Positions 24,996 to 35,061 of a stretch of DNA of 64,000 nucleotides are shown here, piece by piece (the stretch's first letter is position 1; each line of letters opens with the position of its first letter). Location of the stretch: contig JAKMXF010000044.1 of NCBI GenBank assembly GCA_024704765.1, forward strand, positions 453,501 through 517,500. Reading direction: 5' to 3'. The stretch is from Oopsacas minuta. Taxonomy: Eukaryota; Porifera; Hexactinellida; Lyssacinosida; Leucopsacidae. The position numbers were made by a program, and so were the translations under genes. Below the pieces are notes generated by a model. The model saw only the letters and a program-made list of their open reading frames with translations, had not been told where the DNA came from and did not search any database.

Positions 24996-25286
24996 TTAAT
25001 TAGAAAGTAGCTGTACTATGCTCTCTATAACTTGATCTTTGTTCTGACTATCAAGCGAGGTTGACCTCTCAACTCCCTTGCCAAATCTGGCGTATACTCT
25101 AGCAGAGGTACCTTGACACTCTCTTATTAGAATAGGTAAGGTCGGGTTACTTAATTTCAGCTCTATGTAACATCCTTTTACAAACTTCCTAGCCCCCTCG
25201 CTCTGAGGAGAAGTCTGGCACATGTGTACTCGAAGTTCTCGTGCATTCTTTAGAGCCAGCTGAATAGCCTGTATTCCTTTAGGCAT
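24996..25286 (-). CDS. NDUFA2: NDUFA2, mitochondrial complex I subunit B8
   Basis: 96 residues from the ATG at 25286 (a TTG farther upstream at 25316 is in frame but unneeded). The sequence follows the family block by block: ARELRVHMCQTSP, SEGARKFVKGCYIELK, NPTLPILIRECQG and VYARFGKGVE. This is the thioredoxin-like L51/S25/CI-B8 fold. In human NDUFA2 a cysteine pair occurs in this fold; here C19 in HMCQTS and the cysteine of IREC are kept. The protein is an accessory subunit of respiratory complex I on the matrix side. Human NDUFA2 has 99 residues. No presequence, as expected for this subunit. Confidence 0.93.
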   Translation of the reverse strand: MPKGIQAIQLALKNARELRVHMCQTSPQSEGARKFVKGCYIELKLSNPTLPILIRECQGTSARVYARFGKGVERSTSLDSQNKDQVIESIVQLLSN

Positions 25287-25636
25287 TACGGAGGCTATTA
25301 CCTTAGTATGTAACAAGGGACGTTATAACTAAACTGAATTGTTGTAAGGTGTGGGGCCAAATCCAAAAGGAATTAGTTTGGAAGATCCATACCCTGATAT
25401 GGATTCATAATATAGTTTTCAATTGCTTTACAGACAAATTATAAAGCAAATATGGCCGCTAATTTGAATCTCGAATATTTAATGGACTAACTATAGACTA
25501 CTTTATCAATGAGACTAACAAATAAGGAATCCGCTAACTCGAATCCTGTGGGGAAATTCAAAGATGCAAATCTGTTCGAGATAGAGAATCTTCGATATAA
25601 CCGATGCCCCCATCAACTTTTAAAGTATGTATTGTA

Positions 25637-25715
25637 GATACACCATATAAGAACACTGTCGGGACCGAGAAAATATTTTCCTATATATATGGTGTATATT
25701 CTTATATAGTGTATC
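25637..25715. repeat. Inverted-repeat element with GATACAC ends
   Basis: GATACACCATATAAGAA at 25637-25653 faces TTCTTATATAGTGTATC at 25699-25715, 16 of 17 bases paired. Small non-autonomous element; class unknown. Confidence 0.6.
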
Positions 25716-26093
25716 CAGGGTTCACCCCGGTTCTCAGGGCCATTCGCCTAAAAATGGATTATATTATAATTCATTTCACACGCCTAGACTATACATTTTG
25801 TATTACGATATAGGAGTTTCTGCCCCTAGAGAGAAATTTTTCAAACGCCTAGAGATATATTTGCCCAAATTGTATTAGAGTATTTTTGGGACCAATAATA
25901 GTATTTACCGTAAACATTGGATTTAATGACACTCATTTGGGAGGCTAAAAAGGTCGTTATATCCGATTTGTCGCTAAACCCGATGTAATATTATATCTGC
26001 TGCGGATTTCTGGGCAAGCAAAATGAGTCGTTAAATCCAATGTTTATTGTATATAAATATTTGTAAGATATTCCTTTATAGAATACAGTGGAG

Positions 26094-26241
26094 TCTCCGA
26101 AAAGCAGACAAAGCTCATGGCACGGATTGAATTTGTCAAGCATGCAATTAATACTTAAGCAGTCTCTGAGGAGCGGACAATTCTCTACAACGGACAGAAG
26201 CCATGTCCCCAACGTGTCCGTTATTCGGAGACTTCACTGTA
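26094..26241. mobile_element. pogo/Tigger-like MITE, 148 bp
   Basis: TACAGTGGAGTCTCCGAA on the left and TTCGGAGACTTCACTGTA on the right form near-perfect 18-bp ends bounded by TA. CAGTGGAGTCTC-type termini with a TA target are typical of pogo/Tigger elements. An antisense open frame at 25991-26212 runs across it and is not a gene. Confidence 0.7.
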
Positions 26242-26750
26242 TACTTATATGATGTATCCACTGTAAGACAGACATCTGCAGCATTTGCAATCTCGAACCG
26301 GCAGGAGAATTCAAAATGTTCGAGATAGTGGACTTTAAAATATCATTAGTATAATTATTCGTACAACTTAAGTAAACTACAGTAGAATTTGATAATTACG
26401 TACTGGCTTAAGACGCACTTTTCTGTTAGGTACTTTTTGTTTCCCGAGGGGGTGAATATGATCCGAATTCTACTGTATCTGTATTGTATTAAAATGAGAA
26501 AAATGAAAAATAAATTTATACATTCGTCTCTACTTACCGGATAAACGATTTAACGTCTTAATATCACCGGACATAAGTGGCTCAATTAAGAGGAGTGACT
26601 GTAGTATATTAAAGTTGATAGTTCAGTGTAAGAAAAATCGGGCGAATACGTACAACCAATAGATTCAGATAAACATAATTCCAATGTATTATTATTTCAG
26701 GAAACTTGAAAGCTCATGGATGGATTATATTTATTTGTTGATCGGATGAT

Positions 26751-29700
26751 TCATTTTATTGAGAGAGATGTGAATGCTTTGAAAGCTTTGATAACTATTT
26801 CCAATTCTTTCTTAAAATGATTAGTAAGTGTAACCTGTATTTCTTGCTCGTTAAAAGAATCTGTAGGATTCACGAAAAAATGAATAAGCTTAATCCCTTC
26901 ATTTGATCCATTCAGAGTAGAAAAGAAGCAGATTATAAAACTACTCGCAACTTCATCTCGGCTACAGATGAATAAGTAAATTGAAAAGTCATTCTTCAAG
27001 TTGCTAAACACTATTAAACCAGGAAGAGAAGGATCCTTCCTTTTTAAAAAATCTGTAAAAATCCCTCTTTTAGTCATTATAATGTTATTGAAAGGGCACA
27101 ATAATCTCGTAATTGGGTACGAATGAATGGATTGTTCAAGTTGTGTAACTTGATCAAAGCTAATTTTCACACGTCTTGTAGTTGCTCTGAGACTTGAAAT
27201 AAATGTTTTAAAAATATTTTCCTTTTTCTGTTGCAAAATTGCTAATTCAAATAAATTATCAAAGAATGCCTGACAACATACTTGAAAATCTAGTTCATCA
27301 AGAATTTTATCAGAAGTTAGAGAAGACGTTGAGTGTTCGTAGATAGGAGAGGAATTGAAGAGATTTCCTGTAAAACACTTTTTGCGAATTATAACAACAT
27401 ACACCTCACAATTTTGTGGAATCTGAGATTTATTGGTAACAGCTAAGTCGAAGATAATATATATTTCATAATCTTCTCCTAACATTTTCAATTGAGGAAA
27501 TGAATCATAAAAGTATGAGAAATTCTCACTATTTGACGATAACAGATATACCGTTAATGAGTGTGGAGAATTTCCAATATGACAAAGTCCATAAGCTAAT
27601 GTATGCTCGAGTATGAAATCAACAATCACAACTGTGTAAAAGTTTCTATAATAAACAGCTAGTTTCCTAGCTGAATTATAGCAAGGTTGATCTCCGTATT
27701 GAAGGTTAGAAATAACTGAACAAATAATGCCTTTGGGACAAAGTATTTTGGTAGGAGTATGATGTATATTTTTGTAGAGAATTGAATGTATATAACCAAG
27801 AAAGAAATCGTTCTCAAATGAGAGAATAGAAACAACAGGCAAAGCTCTATAGAGTACTGTATCGATAAATTGATCAAATATAAATTGAGATGTGAATATC
27901 TGCAAAGTGAATTGAGTGTGTTCTAAACAGAGTTTTAAGATTATGCTTGTACAATCCGTATTCTTATACAAATAGACTTCGTATAGATTTTCTATTGGAG
28001 CATTTACTAGTATCAGAATATATCCAGACAGGGTAAGTTGAGTGACGTAGCTATAGAGTAGTGTGTAGATAAGAGAGTTGCTTTTCTTCTGACGAGGAGG
28101 GAAAGTTTGCATCGTTCTAAGGGGGATTTGTGGAAAATGTGAATCTAGGTTTCTATCTCGTAGAAACTGAACAACATTAAGTTCTCCAGTTGAATAATGA
28201 ATAGAATATGAATCATTGAGGATAATTTCTATATCTTTAATTCCGAAACCGAGAGGAATCTTTGATTTGTCAAGAAGAGAAATTACATAGCTTCTCCTGA
28301 GACTGTTCAAATATTGAGTAAATAACTGATTTAGCTTTGTAGAGAAGTGGCAAAAATCGGACATCTTTGTACTAATTCTATTCAGATTAAGTTTTTCTAG
28401 AATTTCTTCAAGAGATAATGAGTGAATAGTTTGACTGAATACAGAAAGGAAAGATTCTCTTACATTCTCATCAAGAACACCCAAATCTTGGAGATTTCCA
28501 AACTCTTTCAATTTGATAAGAAATTCCCATACACAAACCTCTTGCCTTATCAGAGATAGAATAGACTTAAAGTTATCAGAAAGCCGAGTTGTTATTGCCT
28601 TAGAACAATTGTATGAACAACAAGCTGCGTTCCTAGCCACAACACTCACTATTATAAAGGATTGTCGAGGTATTACGTCATCTGGATAGTGTTGTTTGAA
28701 TGTATCAAAGAATGGCTCATCTCGAGAAACAATATCACTATAAGGATCTAGAGGATATTTGAGGATGGTAGAGTGAGTAGATATGTGGGTAACCTTTTTT
28801 GATATAATTCTCTTACTTTCTCCAGTTACATTATGACTCTGTAACCAATGAAAAGGACTGCGACACACTAGAATATACTCATCTGTATGAAAACCAGAAT
28901 CTTTAGTATCAAACAGAGAACTTATGTCAATACTGTAATAAGAGTTATTGCTTTGTGAATCTTTTTGGAACAAATCTTGCGTGAATTCAAATGAGCGACA
29001 AATTTGGTTAATATGTTTCAAGAGCAGTGAAAAAAATCGCGGAATTGTGACGGAATCAGGGAGATCACCTGTTAAATGCTTCAATGTAGACGTGTCAAAT
29101 TTGTCAGAAAGTGATGTGAAATACTTGACACCTTTCAAAAAATCTCTGTCAAGTGGATTTGAGTATTTATCTTGTATAATTGGGTTAGAATTATAATTAA
29201 TTATTAAATCAATTAGTGATACGTCTGTAGATTCTCTCGAGTCAACCTTGATGCCACTGATGGGAGGAGGCTTCGTCCTTGGTTCTCTATTCACAACTGG
29301 TGAAGGTTCCGGGCTATTTTTGATTAATGCTTGACTGAATGATTCAAACCTATACGAGTAGGGTATTCTCAGGAAATAATACTCTACCAAAAAATCATAG
29401 ACAGCAAAATTGCAATGGGTGAATAGTTTATCGCGCATTTTCTCGCAATCTGCATTACCGTGCTGCCACATCATAACGTTAATTTCATAACTACTATTAA
29501 ACATATTTGAATCACCAACATCTGATAGAACATCATCTAGAGTGGCAGGAGGAGAATGCAGTTGCAATTCAGAAGATTCTCTGAACGAGACAGGAGTACA
29601 GTTAATCTTATCAACAAGAATAACACCAATAAGAATAATACTACGGGTTTGGATAGGTCTTTCGGCAGATATGAAGAAATTCTCGCTCAACTCCAACAAG

Positions 29701-32700
29701 TTAGCTTCAGGATAGTAGGACGGTAACTTGAAGCATACTTCATTAGCAAAACACTTTTTCTTAAGACGTGTACAAGTAGAGTAGATATACTGATATAAAT
29801 AGAAGAGAAAACTACTCAAATTCTGTTCAACGAAAGTAGGTAGAACAAATCTCATAGTTTCTTCTGGATTGTCTACTTTACTATCTGGTTGTAGGAAAGT
29901 TATGTCTTGAGCGAATAATTGTATGTTAGCTTGCTGACTGAACGAATCACACAATTTGGTTAGAATTTCATTGTACATTTTATCCTCAATATTGTTAAAT
30001 ACCAATTCTTGATAACTTTTGCTTGGCTTGGTAACCCCGTACACATCAAATCTGAGTAGTATATCCTCTGCTTTTCCTAGTCTACTGTCTTGCTGATTAC
30101 TCTCATCTCCTGCACTATCATTATCTACTGTATTAATGTACATGTAGTATATCCGGTCAGTTGCTGCGTCCTCTTCAAGAATGTAGATTGAATTAGCATT
30201 CTTACACTTGAGAGATTCCAAATACTTCTTAGCTAGTGACTGTGCTATCTGTCTTCCTAATCTCCAATGTACAGGTATGTTGTATTCAAATTGGTGGGGA
30301 CAAGCTAGATTAGATTGAAAGAAACATTTCGTCCCTTCTTCCAATTCTTCAGGGCGATAGTCTACAGATAATTGTGAATACATCATTTTATTGTTGTATA
30401 AATCGTGTAATAAAAGTATCTGGAATACTCTTCTGCAAACAGCTTCTACTGCTTTATTTCCCTGTTCAAATAGCCAATGAGAAGATATTTTATCTTGTCT
30501 GTCAGTTTTGTTGTAATGGATATAGAAAGTAATCTTAGGACACTCAGTACTAACCTCCATTACAATCCAGTAGTTGAGTTTAGCATAGCATTCATTTATT
30601 AGTTTAAGATTGTAATACAAACCGTATTTATCAGAACGAAATCCTGGAATATCTTTATCCAGCTCTCCCATGAACCTCTCTTTATTCCCTGACGTGAGTG
30701 CTAGCATTGAGTACGTGATGTTCTCATGGAGATAGTACATAGTGCACGTTAACTTACCAAGTTCTCGGCCTTGTTTTATATGGTCTACTATCTCCAGTAG
30801 AAGTGCTGTAGATGTTAAGTTGTTAGAAAGAGCTCCAACAGTTAAATCGTTTATCTGCCATTGAGTTTCTTCTAACAAGTGAGTAAGCAATCCATCATGA
30901 GTGATAGTTAAATCTAACATTTGTATGTTGACATTTGGAATATGAGTATTACTTTTAATGAGTTTAACTAAAATATGTGCTTTCATCTCGTCTGGAGTTG
31001 TTAAAACCTGTCGTGTAAGGTCCCGTCTGTCTAGACTACTGGTCCTGGAGTGTGATACCGGGAGAGACAGGTGGAGTTCACTTGACTGTTTGGTTCCAGA
31101 TGAGGCTGTCCTTTCATGCTCTCGCTCTATAATGTAGAATTCAGCTGGTTGAGTATCAAATGTGTAACAATCAATTCCCAAAATAGCTGAGTGAATAGAG
31201 TTCTCTTTTTCTTGTAGATATTCGTTGAGAGTTAAATCTTGTAAGAGTATGTCTTCACACACACCTGACTCACGTTGTAGACTCATTTTTAACTGAATGA
31301 ACATTTTCACATCTTCCTTGATTGTTATACTATTTAGCTTTGTATTCCTTTCACACATATGAGCAAACTGATCAAAAGAGAAGTAATATAATCCTTTTTT
31401 TTCTGGGCAGGGAATAAAACAGGGAAGTTTCCCTTTCAGGAATCTATCTAAACTGAGTGAAACAGCTGGTCTTAGAGCAGTAACTGTAGAGAGAGCTTTC
31501 AGTGTAGAAGTTAGATCTAGAGAGGAGTGGAAAGTTTCCTGATTACAGTAATCAAGACAAGTTTGAAAGACAGTAGGGTTGATTGGCATCTTCCTTGCTA
31601 TGTAAGAAACCACAACATCAACAAAACTCTTATGAAACTCTCCCTGGAGATATGTGAGGAAATGTTTGAGTGAAATCGGCATATTTGGGTAATTATAAAT
31701 GCAACTATTTGGTTCGTAGAAATAACATGAAGGCATTTCAAAGAGTCTATCAACTGCTACGTAATATATCAATATAGGAAATGTTTTAACTTCAGGGAGT
31801 GTAAGGTAGGTAGGAGTATATTGCAGGTGTTGAGATATGCTTAGAGTGCAGGTAGGCATTGTTATGAAATACGCTTCTGAGCTGTCAACCTCCATTTTAT
31901 AAAGAAACCGAAAATTGAGTTTATTCACCAATAATTCGTATAAGAGTTGTGTTTTGGATTTATAGAAATGAATGAGATTTGTAAGATAATGATCAGTATC
32001 TGAAATAGTCTTACAAACAGGACGTATCATGAGGGATATGTCAATCTGTGTTTCTAAGCAGGAAACGTCTGTTAGTTTGTTAATTAGTTTGTGTATAATC
32101 TGGTCATTAAGTTGATGAGTTTCTTCAATTGAACCTTGCTCTAAGAAGAGCGGAGCATCGAATATGAGAGTAGAACAATTGTCGAGTAGACATTCCAGAC
32201 TAGGAACTGAATTAATCTGGTAATCAAATCCTATGGAAGAGAAATTCAATGTACACTCCAACATTTTAAAATCATCTCCAGCAACATTTTCAAATAACTG
32301 ATCAGTAGAAATTCCATTGATCAAAGGTTTGTTAGAGGAAATTAAACCTTTTATAGGTTCGAGGAAGAAGTCAACTTGAAGTTGCCAAGTTTGCTCAACT
32401 TGTTCAAGATATAAGAAATAACAAACTAGAACATTGTGTGTGAAGCTTCCGCTCTTAACTTTTATTTGCTGAAACAAGGTAGTATAACTGTTTGATTTGA
32501 ATACTGACCAACCATCATTAACTTTATTCTGAACAAATAGCTTAGCCACTTGGAGCAACAATTTATGATCCTCTTCACTAAGAGCCTTTTGAGGAAATGA
32601 GACTGAGCGAGTAAGAAAGTAACATTTAATTATGTGATAAGAAAGAAATGTATTCCTTTTGAAATTAAAGCGGAATATCTCTGGAATATCTTGAGTATAG

Positions 32701-34535
32701 AATTGGTAGGTATTTTTTAGAGAAGATGGTGAATTTGTTGATTTGCAACGTAATTTAGGAGTTTTGATATTTTGTAGGAGTAAGTATAGTTTTTCAATAA
32801 CTTCGTTTCTACTGAGAGAGAAGTGAAATCCAAAATAAATTGTAAGTAAGGGAGGATAAGAGGCGTCTAGTGAAACCAAACAGAAATGTCCACCCTCCCC
32901 AAACTGGACAATATAGAAGTCTGTTCCTTCAACCTCAGCCCCACCCCACTTTACAAGAGCTGCGTGAATGTTTTCGCTATCTCCCGGTTCCTCCAGAGAT
33001 AGGTGGAATACACAAGTTGTCATCCATGTGTGCCATTGCCTAACTTTGTTTTGTAGAATCGCCTTCAATTTTATTGGTCCATATTCACTAGTTTTTTTAG
33101 GATGCTCGTGATCCGGTGTAGAGTCATCTCCCTGTATAGACTGAACATCACCTGTTAGATTTGAGTTGTAAATACAATCTAGTATAGTTAATCTGTGAAT
33201 CAATTCCTTGAAGAATTGTCTAAATATTTCAACTTGTTGAGTTCTAAATGGCAGATATTCTCTCTTATGTGAATCTACGTTATACTCTAGAATATCTAAA
33301 ATCCTTTGTTGGTGGCTTGTATGAAAGATGGATATTTCTAACGGAAGTATATCTGGGTGAGAATTAAACTCAGAAAGTTTTATATTAATTAGTGTAGATT
33401 CATCCCATGGTCTCGATAGTTGTAAATCAATTAATTCTTCTGTATTATTATCTAGACAGAATCCGAGTTGAAACAGAGAAGTGAGCAAGTGAGATGCAGT
33501 TGTGCGCGCCTGTATTTTGTGAGGTTTGGATGAAATTGTCTTGTTTGAGCGGAGCGGATATTCGTTATTAGAATCACTTTCAACGAGAGTACTCTTATTG
33601 CATTTTGATTGGAAATAAGTAGTGAGAAATATTTTTTGAAATAAGTTTAATTTATCATCGGAAATGGTTCGAATCGAACATACTGAAGGCTTATAATCTG
33701 GATGCAATACAACTCCTTGTGAGACACGAGCTATAAATCTGATCGCTGAGTAGTTGGGGAAATATCCTAAGTTAGCCAACTCTCTAGAAGGCTGAGGAGT
33801 GAGAATGGAACATGAAATTCTCTGATCCAACAGCTGAGTTACTATGTAGTTCTTAGTTGGCATATCTGGGAAATCTGATAGAGGGAGTGATACAAGTAAA
33901 ATTTGTTTGTGTTGATTGTTGGGAAGGAAATTGAACGAGTAAATACACACCTGTAATATGTCTGCTATTGATTTGTACTTTGAAAGGGTTCTTGAGTTTT
34001 GAGAATAGTTACACATACATTTATACCAACTCATTACTGTGGAATCCAACTCTGTGATAAACTCATTTATCGTGTCTTGCCGGAGCTGAATCGATTGGTG
34101 TAAAACCTTCACAAAGAATCCAATATTATACCAATCATATGAGAATATAATGAAAGTGATTGTAATTTTGGGTATTCTCTCTTCTGACCTAATGATTGTA
34201 GATTGACAGATGTGTGTCAGAATGTGAGTGAGGTATTTGGTTAGCGATAGGAAGATATTACTGGATTCATTTATTAACAGAGTCAACATATAACTACTTA
34301 GGTCTAGAGCAATAACTAGGCTACAATTGGTGTGTACGAGATAGTATGAAGATGAGAAATTAAAATCCCTTACATTTCCTTCTTCAGAAATTTGAGAGAG
34401 GTGAGATACGAATTGAACAACTTCACGTACTGTAACAGCTTCAGACCAACAATAATCCTCAATAGATTCATAATCCTTGTCACAGGATGCATACACAAAC
34501 TCTGTAACATGAAACAGTTGAAATTGTGTTGTCAT
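26751..34535 (-). CDS. SZT2: SZT2, scaffold subunit of the KICSTOR complex, single 7.8-kb exon
   Basis: 2594 residues from the ATG at 34535 (an upstream in-frame TTG at 34556 is not used). The N-terminus aligns with the SZT2 opening: VREVVQFVSHLSQI, SLVIALDLSSYML, FLPNNQHKQILLVSLPLSDF, TQLLDQRISCSILTPQPS and FIARVSQGVVL. In known SZT2 proteins this is the von Willebrand A-like head. The rest is long, without membrane segments, and diverged. SZT2 joins KPTN, ITFG2 and KICS2 to place GATOR1 on lysosomes, so mTORC1 responds to nutrient loss. The vertebrate protein is about 3400 residues; this one is shorter, and having no intron over 7.8 kb is striking. Middle and C-terminal domains were not matched by eye. 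The next gene on the same strand ends its coding region 527 bp upstream. Confidence 0.85.
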   Translation of the reverse strand: MTTQFQLFHVTEFVYASCDKDYESIEDYCWSEAVTVREVVQFVSHLSQISEEGNVRDFNFSSSYYLVHTNCSLVIALDLSSYMLTLLINESSNIFLSLTKYLTHILTHICQSTIIRSEERIPKITITFIIFSYDWYNIGFFVKVLHQSIQLRQDTINEFITELDSTVMSWYKCMCNYSQNSRTLSKYKSIADILQVCIYSFNFLPNNQHKQILLVSLPLSDFPDMPTKNYIVTQLLDQRISCSILTPQPSRELANLGYFPNYSAIRFIARVSQGVVLHPDYKPSVCSIRTISDDKLNLFQKIFLTTYFQSKCNKSTLVESDSNNEYPLRSNKTISSKPHKIQARTTASHLLTSLFQLGFCLDNNTEELIDLQLSRPWDESTLINIKLSEFNSHPDILPLEISIFHTSHQQRILDILEYNVDSHKREYLPFRTQQVEIFRQFFKELIHRLTILDCIYNSNLTGDVQSIQGDDSTPDHEHPKKTSEYGPIKLKAILQNKVRQWHTWMTTCVFHLSLEEPGDSENIHAALVKWGGAEVEGTDFYIVQFGEGGHFCLVSLDASYPPLLTIYFGFHFSLSRNEVIEKLYLLLQNIKTPKLRCKSTNSPSSLKNTYQFYTQDIPEIFRFNFKRNTFLSYHIIKCYFLTRSVSFPQKALSEEDHKLLLQVAKLFVQNKVNDGWSVFKSNSYTTLFQQIKVKSGSFTHNVLVCYFLYLEQVEQTWQLQVDFFLEPIKGLISSNKPLINGISTDQLFENVAGDDFKMLECTLNFSSIGFDYQINSVPSLECLLDNCSTLIFDAPLFLEQGSIEETHQLNDQIIHKLINKLTDVSCLETQIDISLMIRPVCKTISDTDHYLTNLIHFYKSKTQLLYELLVNKLNFRFLYKMEVDSSEAYFITMPTCTLSISQHLQYTPTYLTLPEVKTFPILIYYVAVDRLFEMPSCYFYEPNSCIYNYPNMPISLKHFLTYLQGEFHKSFVDVVVSYIARKMPINPTVFQTCLDYCNQETFHSSLDLTSTLKALSTVTALRPAVSLSLDRFLKGKLPCFIPCPEKKGLYYFSFDQFAHMCERNTKLNSITIKEDVKMFIQLKMSLQRESGVCEDILLQDLTLNEYLQEKENSIHSAILGIDCYTFDTQPAEFYIIEREHERTASSGTKQSSELHLSLPVSHSRTSSLDRRDLTRQVLTTPDEMKAHILVKLIKSNTHIPNVNIQMLDLTITHDGLLTHLLEETQWQINDLTVGALSNNLTSTALLLEIVDHIKQGRELGKLTCTMYYLHENITYSMLALTSGNKERFMGELDKDIPGFRSDKYGLYYNLKLINECYAKLNYWIVMEVSTECPKITFYIHYNKTDRQDKISSHWLFEQGNKAVEAVCRRVFQILLLHDLYNNKMMYSQLSVDYRPEELEEGTKCFFQSNLACPHQFEYNIPVHWRLGRQIAQSLAKKYLESLKCKNANSIYILEEDAATDRIYYMYINTVDNDSAGDESNQQDSRLGKAEDILLRFDVYGVTKPSKSYQELVFNNIEDKMYNEILTKLCDSFSQQANIQLFAQDITFLQPDSKVDNPEETMRFVLPTFVEQNLSSFLFYLYQYIYSTCTRLKKKCFANEVCFKLPSYYPEANLLELSENFFISAERPIQTRSIILIGVILVDKINCTPVSFRESSELQLHSPPATLDDVLSDVGDSNMFNSSYEINVMMWQHGNADCEKMRDKLFTHCNFAVYDFLVEYYFLRIPYSYRFESFSQALIKNSPEPSPVVNREPRTKPPPISGIKVDSRESTDVSLIDLIINYNSNPIIQDKYSNPLDRDFLKGVKYFTSLSDKFDTSTLKHLTGDLPDSVTIPRFFSLLLKHINQICRSFEFTQDLFQKDSQSNNSYYSIDISSLFDTKDSGFHTDEYILVCRSPFHWLQSHNVTGESKRIISKKVTHISTHSTILKYPLDPYSDIVSRDEPFFDTFKQHYPDDVIPRQSFIIVSVVARNAACCSYNCSKAITTRLSDNFKSILSLIRQEVCVWEFLIKLKEFGNLQDLGVLDENVRESFLSVFSQTIHSLSLEEILEKLNLNRISTKMSDFCHFSTKLNQLFTQYLNSLRRSYVISLLDKSKIPLGFGIKDIEIILNDSYSIHYSTGELNVVQFLRDRNLDSHFPQIPLRTMQTFPPRQKKSNSLIYTLLYSYVTQLTLSGYILILVNAPIENLYEVYLYKNTDCTSIILKLCLEHTQFTLQIFTSQFIFDQFIDTVLYRALPVVSILSFENDFFLGYIHSILYKNIHHTPTKILCPKGIICSVISNLQYGDQPCYNSARKLAVYYRNFYTVVIVDFILEHTLAYGLCHIGNSPHSLTVYLLSSNSENFSYFYDSFPQLKMLGEDYEIYIIFDLAVTNKSQIPQNCEVYVVIIRKKCFTGNLFNSSPIYEHSTSSLTSDKILDELDFQVCCQAFFDNLFELAILQQKKENIFKTFISSLRATTRRVKISFDQVTQLEQSIHSYPITRLLCPFNNIIMTKRGIFTDFLKRKDPSLPGLIVFSNLKNDFSIYLFICSRDEVASSFIICFFSTLNGSNEGIKLIHFFVNPTDSFNEQEIQVTLTNHFKKELEIVIKAFKAFTSLSIK

Positions 34536-35061
34536 TACTAGTTGAATAAATTTCAATTCTCAAATAATGTTAATACTTGGAAAATTGTCCAGGGATGGCG
34601 AAAGAGGAAAGGCATAACTTGAGATACTATGTATACATGTTCACATATATCTAAATAGAACCCTTAGCTTATTGATTGATTAATTTTTCCATACAATAAA
34701 TACATACATAGAGTTACAGACATTGCCAAGTTTACTAAACTTATCTGGGCGGGTCATGGTGCATGGAGGTCTAATTAGGAGTAATTACATAATTACTCAG
34801 TACATCACTTCTATGCCATTCATATGTACAGTGGATTCTCTCTAATTGTCCAATTAGAGAGAATCCACTGTACATTCAACTCAAGTTTAGGATGATGCTA
34901 GGACGATTTCTGTGCGCTAGATAAGGGGTACGCCTGATAAAGAATATATAAGACATAAGAAATTTACTATGTTGACTGACTGTTGCATATATAAAAGTTA
35001 TCAGCAGATATATATATATAAATGTAAAAGTTGTCAAAGAATCTGAAAATAAACCAAACTA
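34536..35061. other. Intergenic region with a perfect palindrome
   Basis: Separates SZT2 from the membrane-protein gene on the same strand. It carries the palindrome at 34825-34874 and an (AT)n run near 35010. It may hold the SZT2 promoter. Confidence 0.5.
34825..34874. repeat. Perfect 24-bp palindrome, minimal pogo-like element
   Basis: Arms 34825-34848 and 34851-34874 are exact reverse complements with only 2 nt between. Each arm carries TACAGTGGATTCTCTC, the same kind of end as the pogo-like MITE at 26094-26241. It is most likely two terminal repeats brought together by loss of the interior. Confidence 0.75.

Larger units (their letters stand above)
25287..26750. other. Intergenic region rich in small inverted repeats
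   Basis: Between NDUFA2 and the SZT2 stop. Contains two MITE-like elements (25637-25715, 26094-26241) and scattered TCTCGAA/GTTCGAG motifs of the pogo-like family around 25460-25600 and 26290-26340. No gene supported. Confidence 0.5.

Noticed and set aside
25991-26212. Antisense 73-codon frame
   Set aside because: Lies largely in the pogo-like MITE at 26094-26241.
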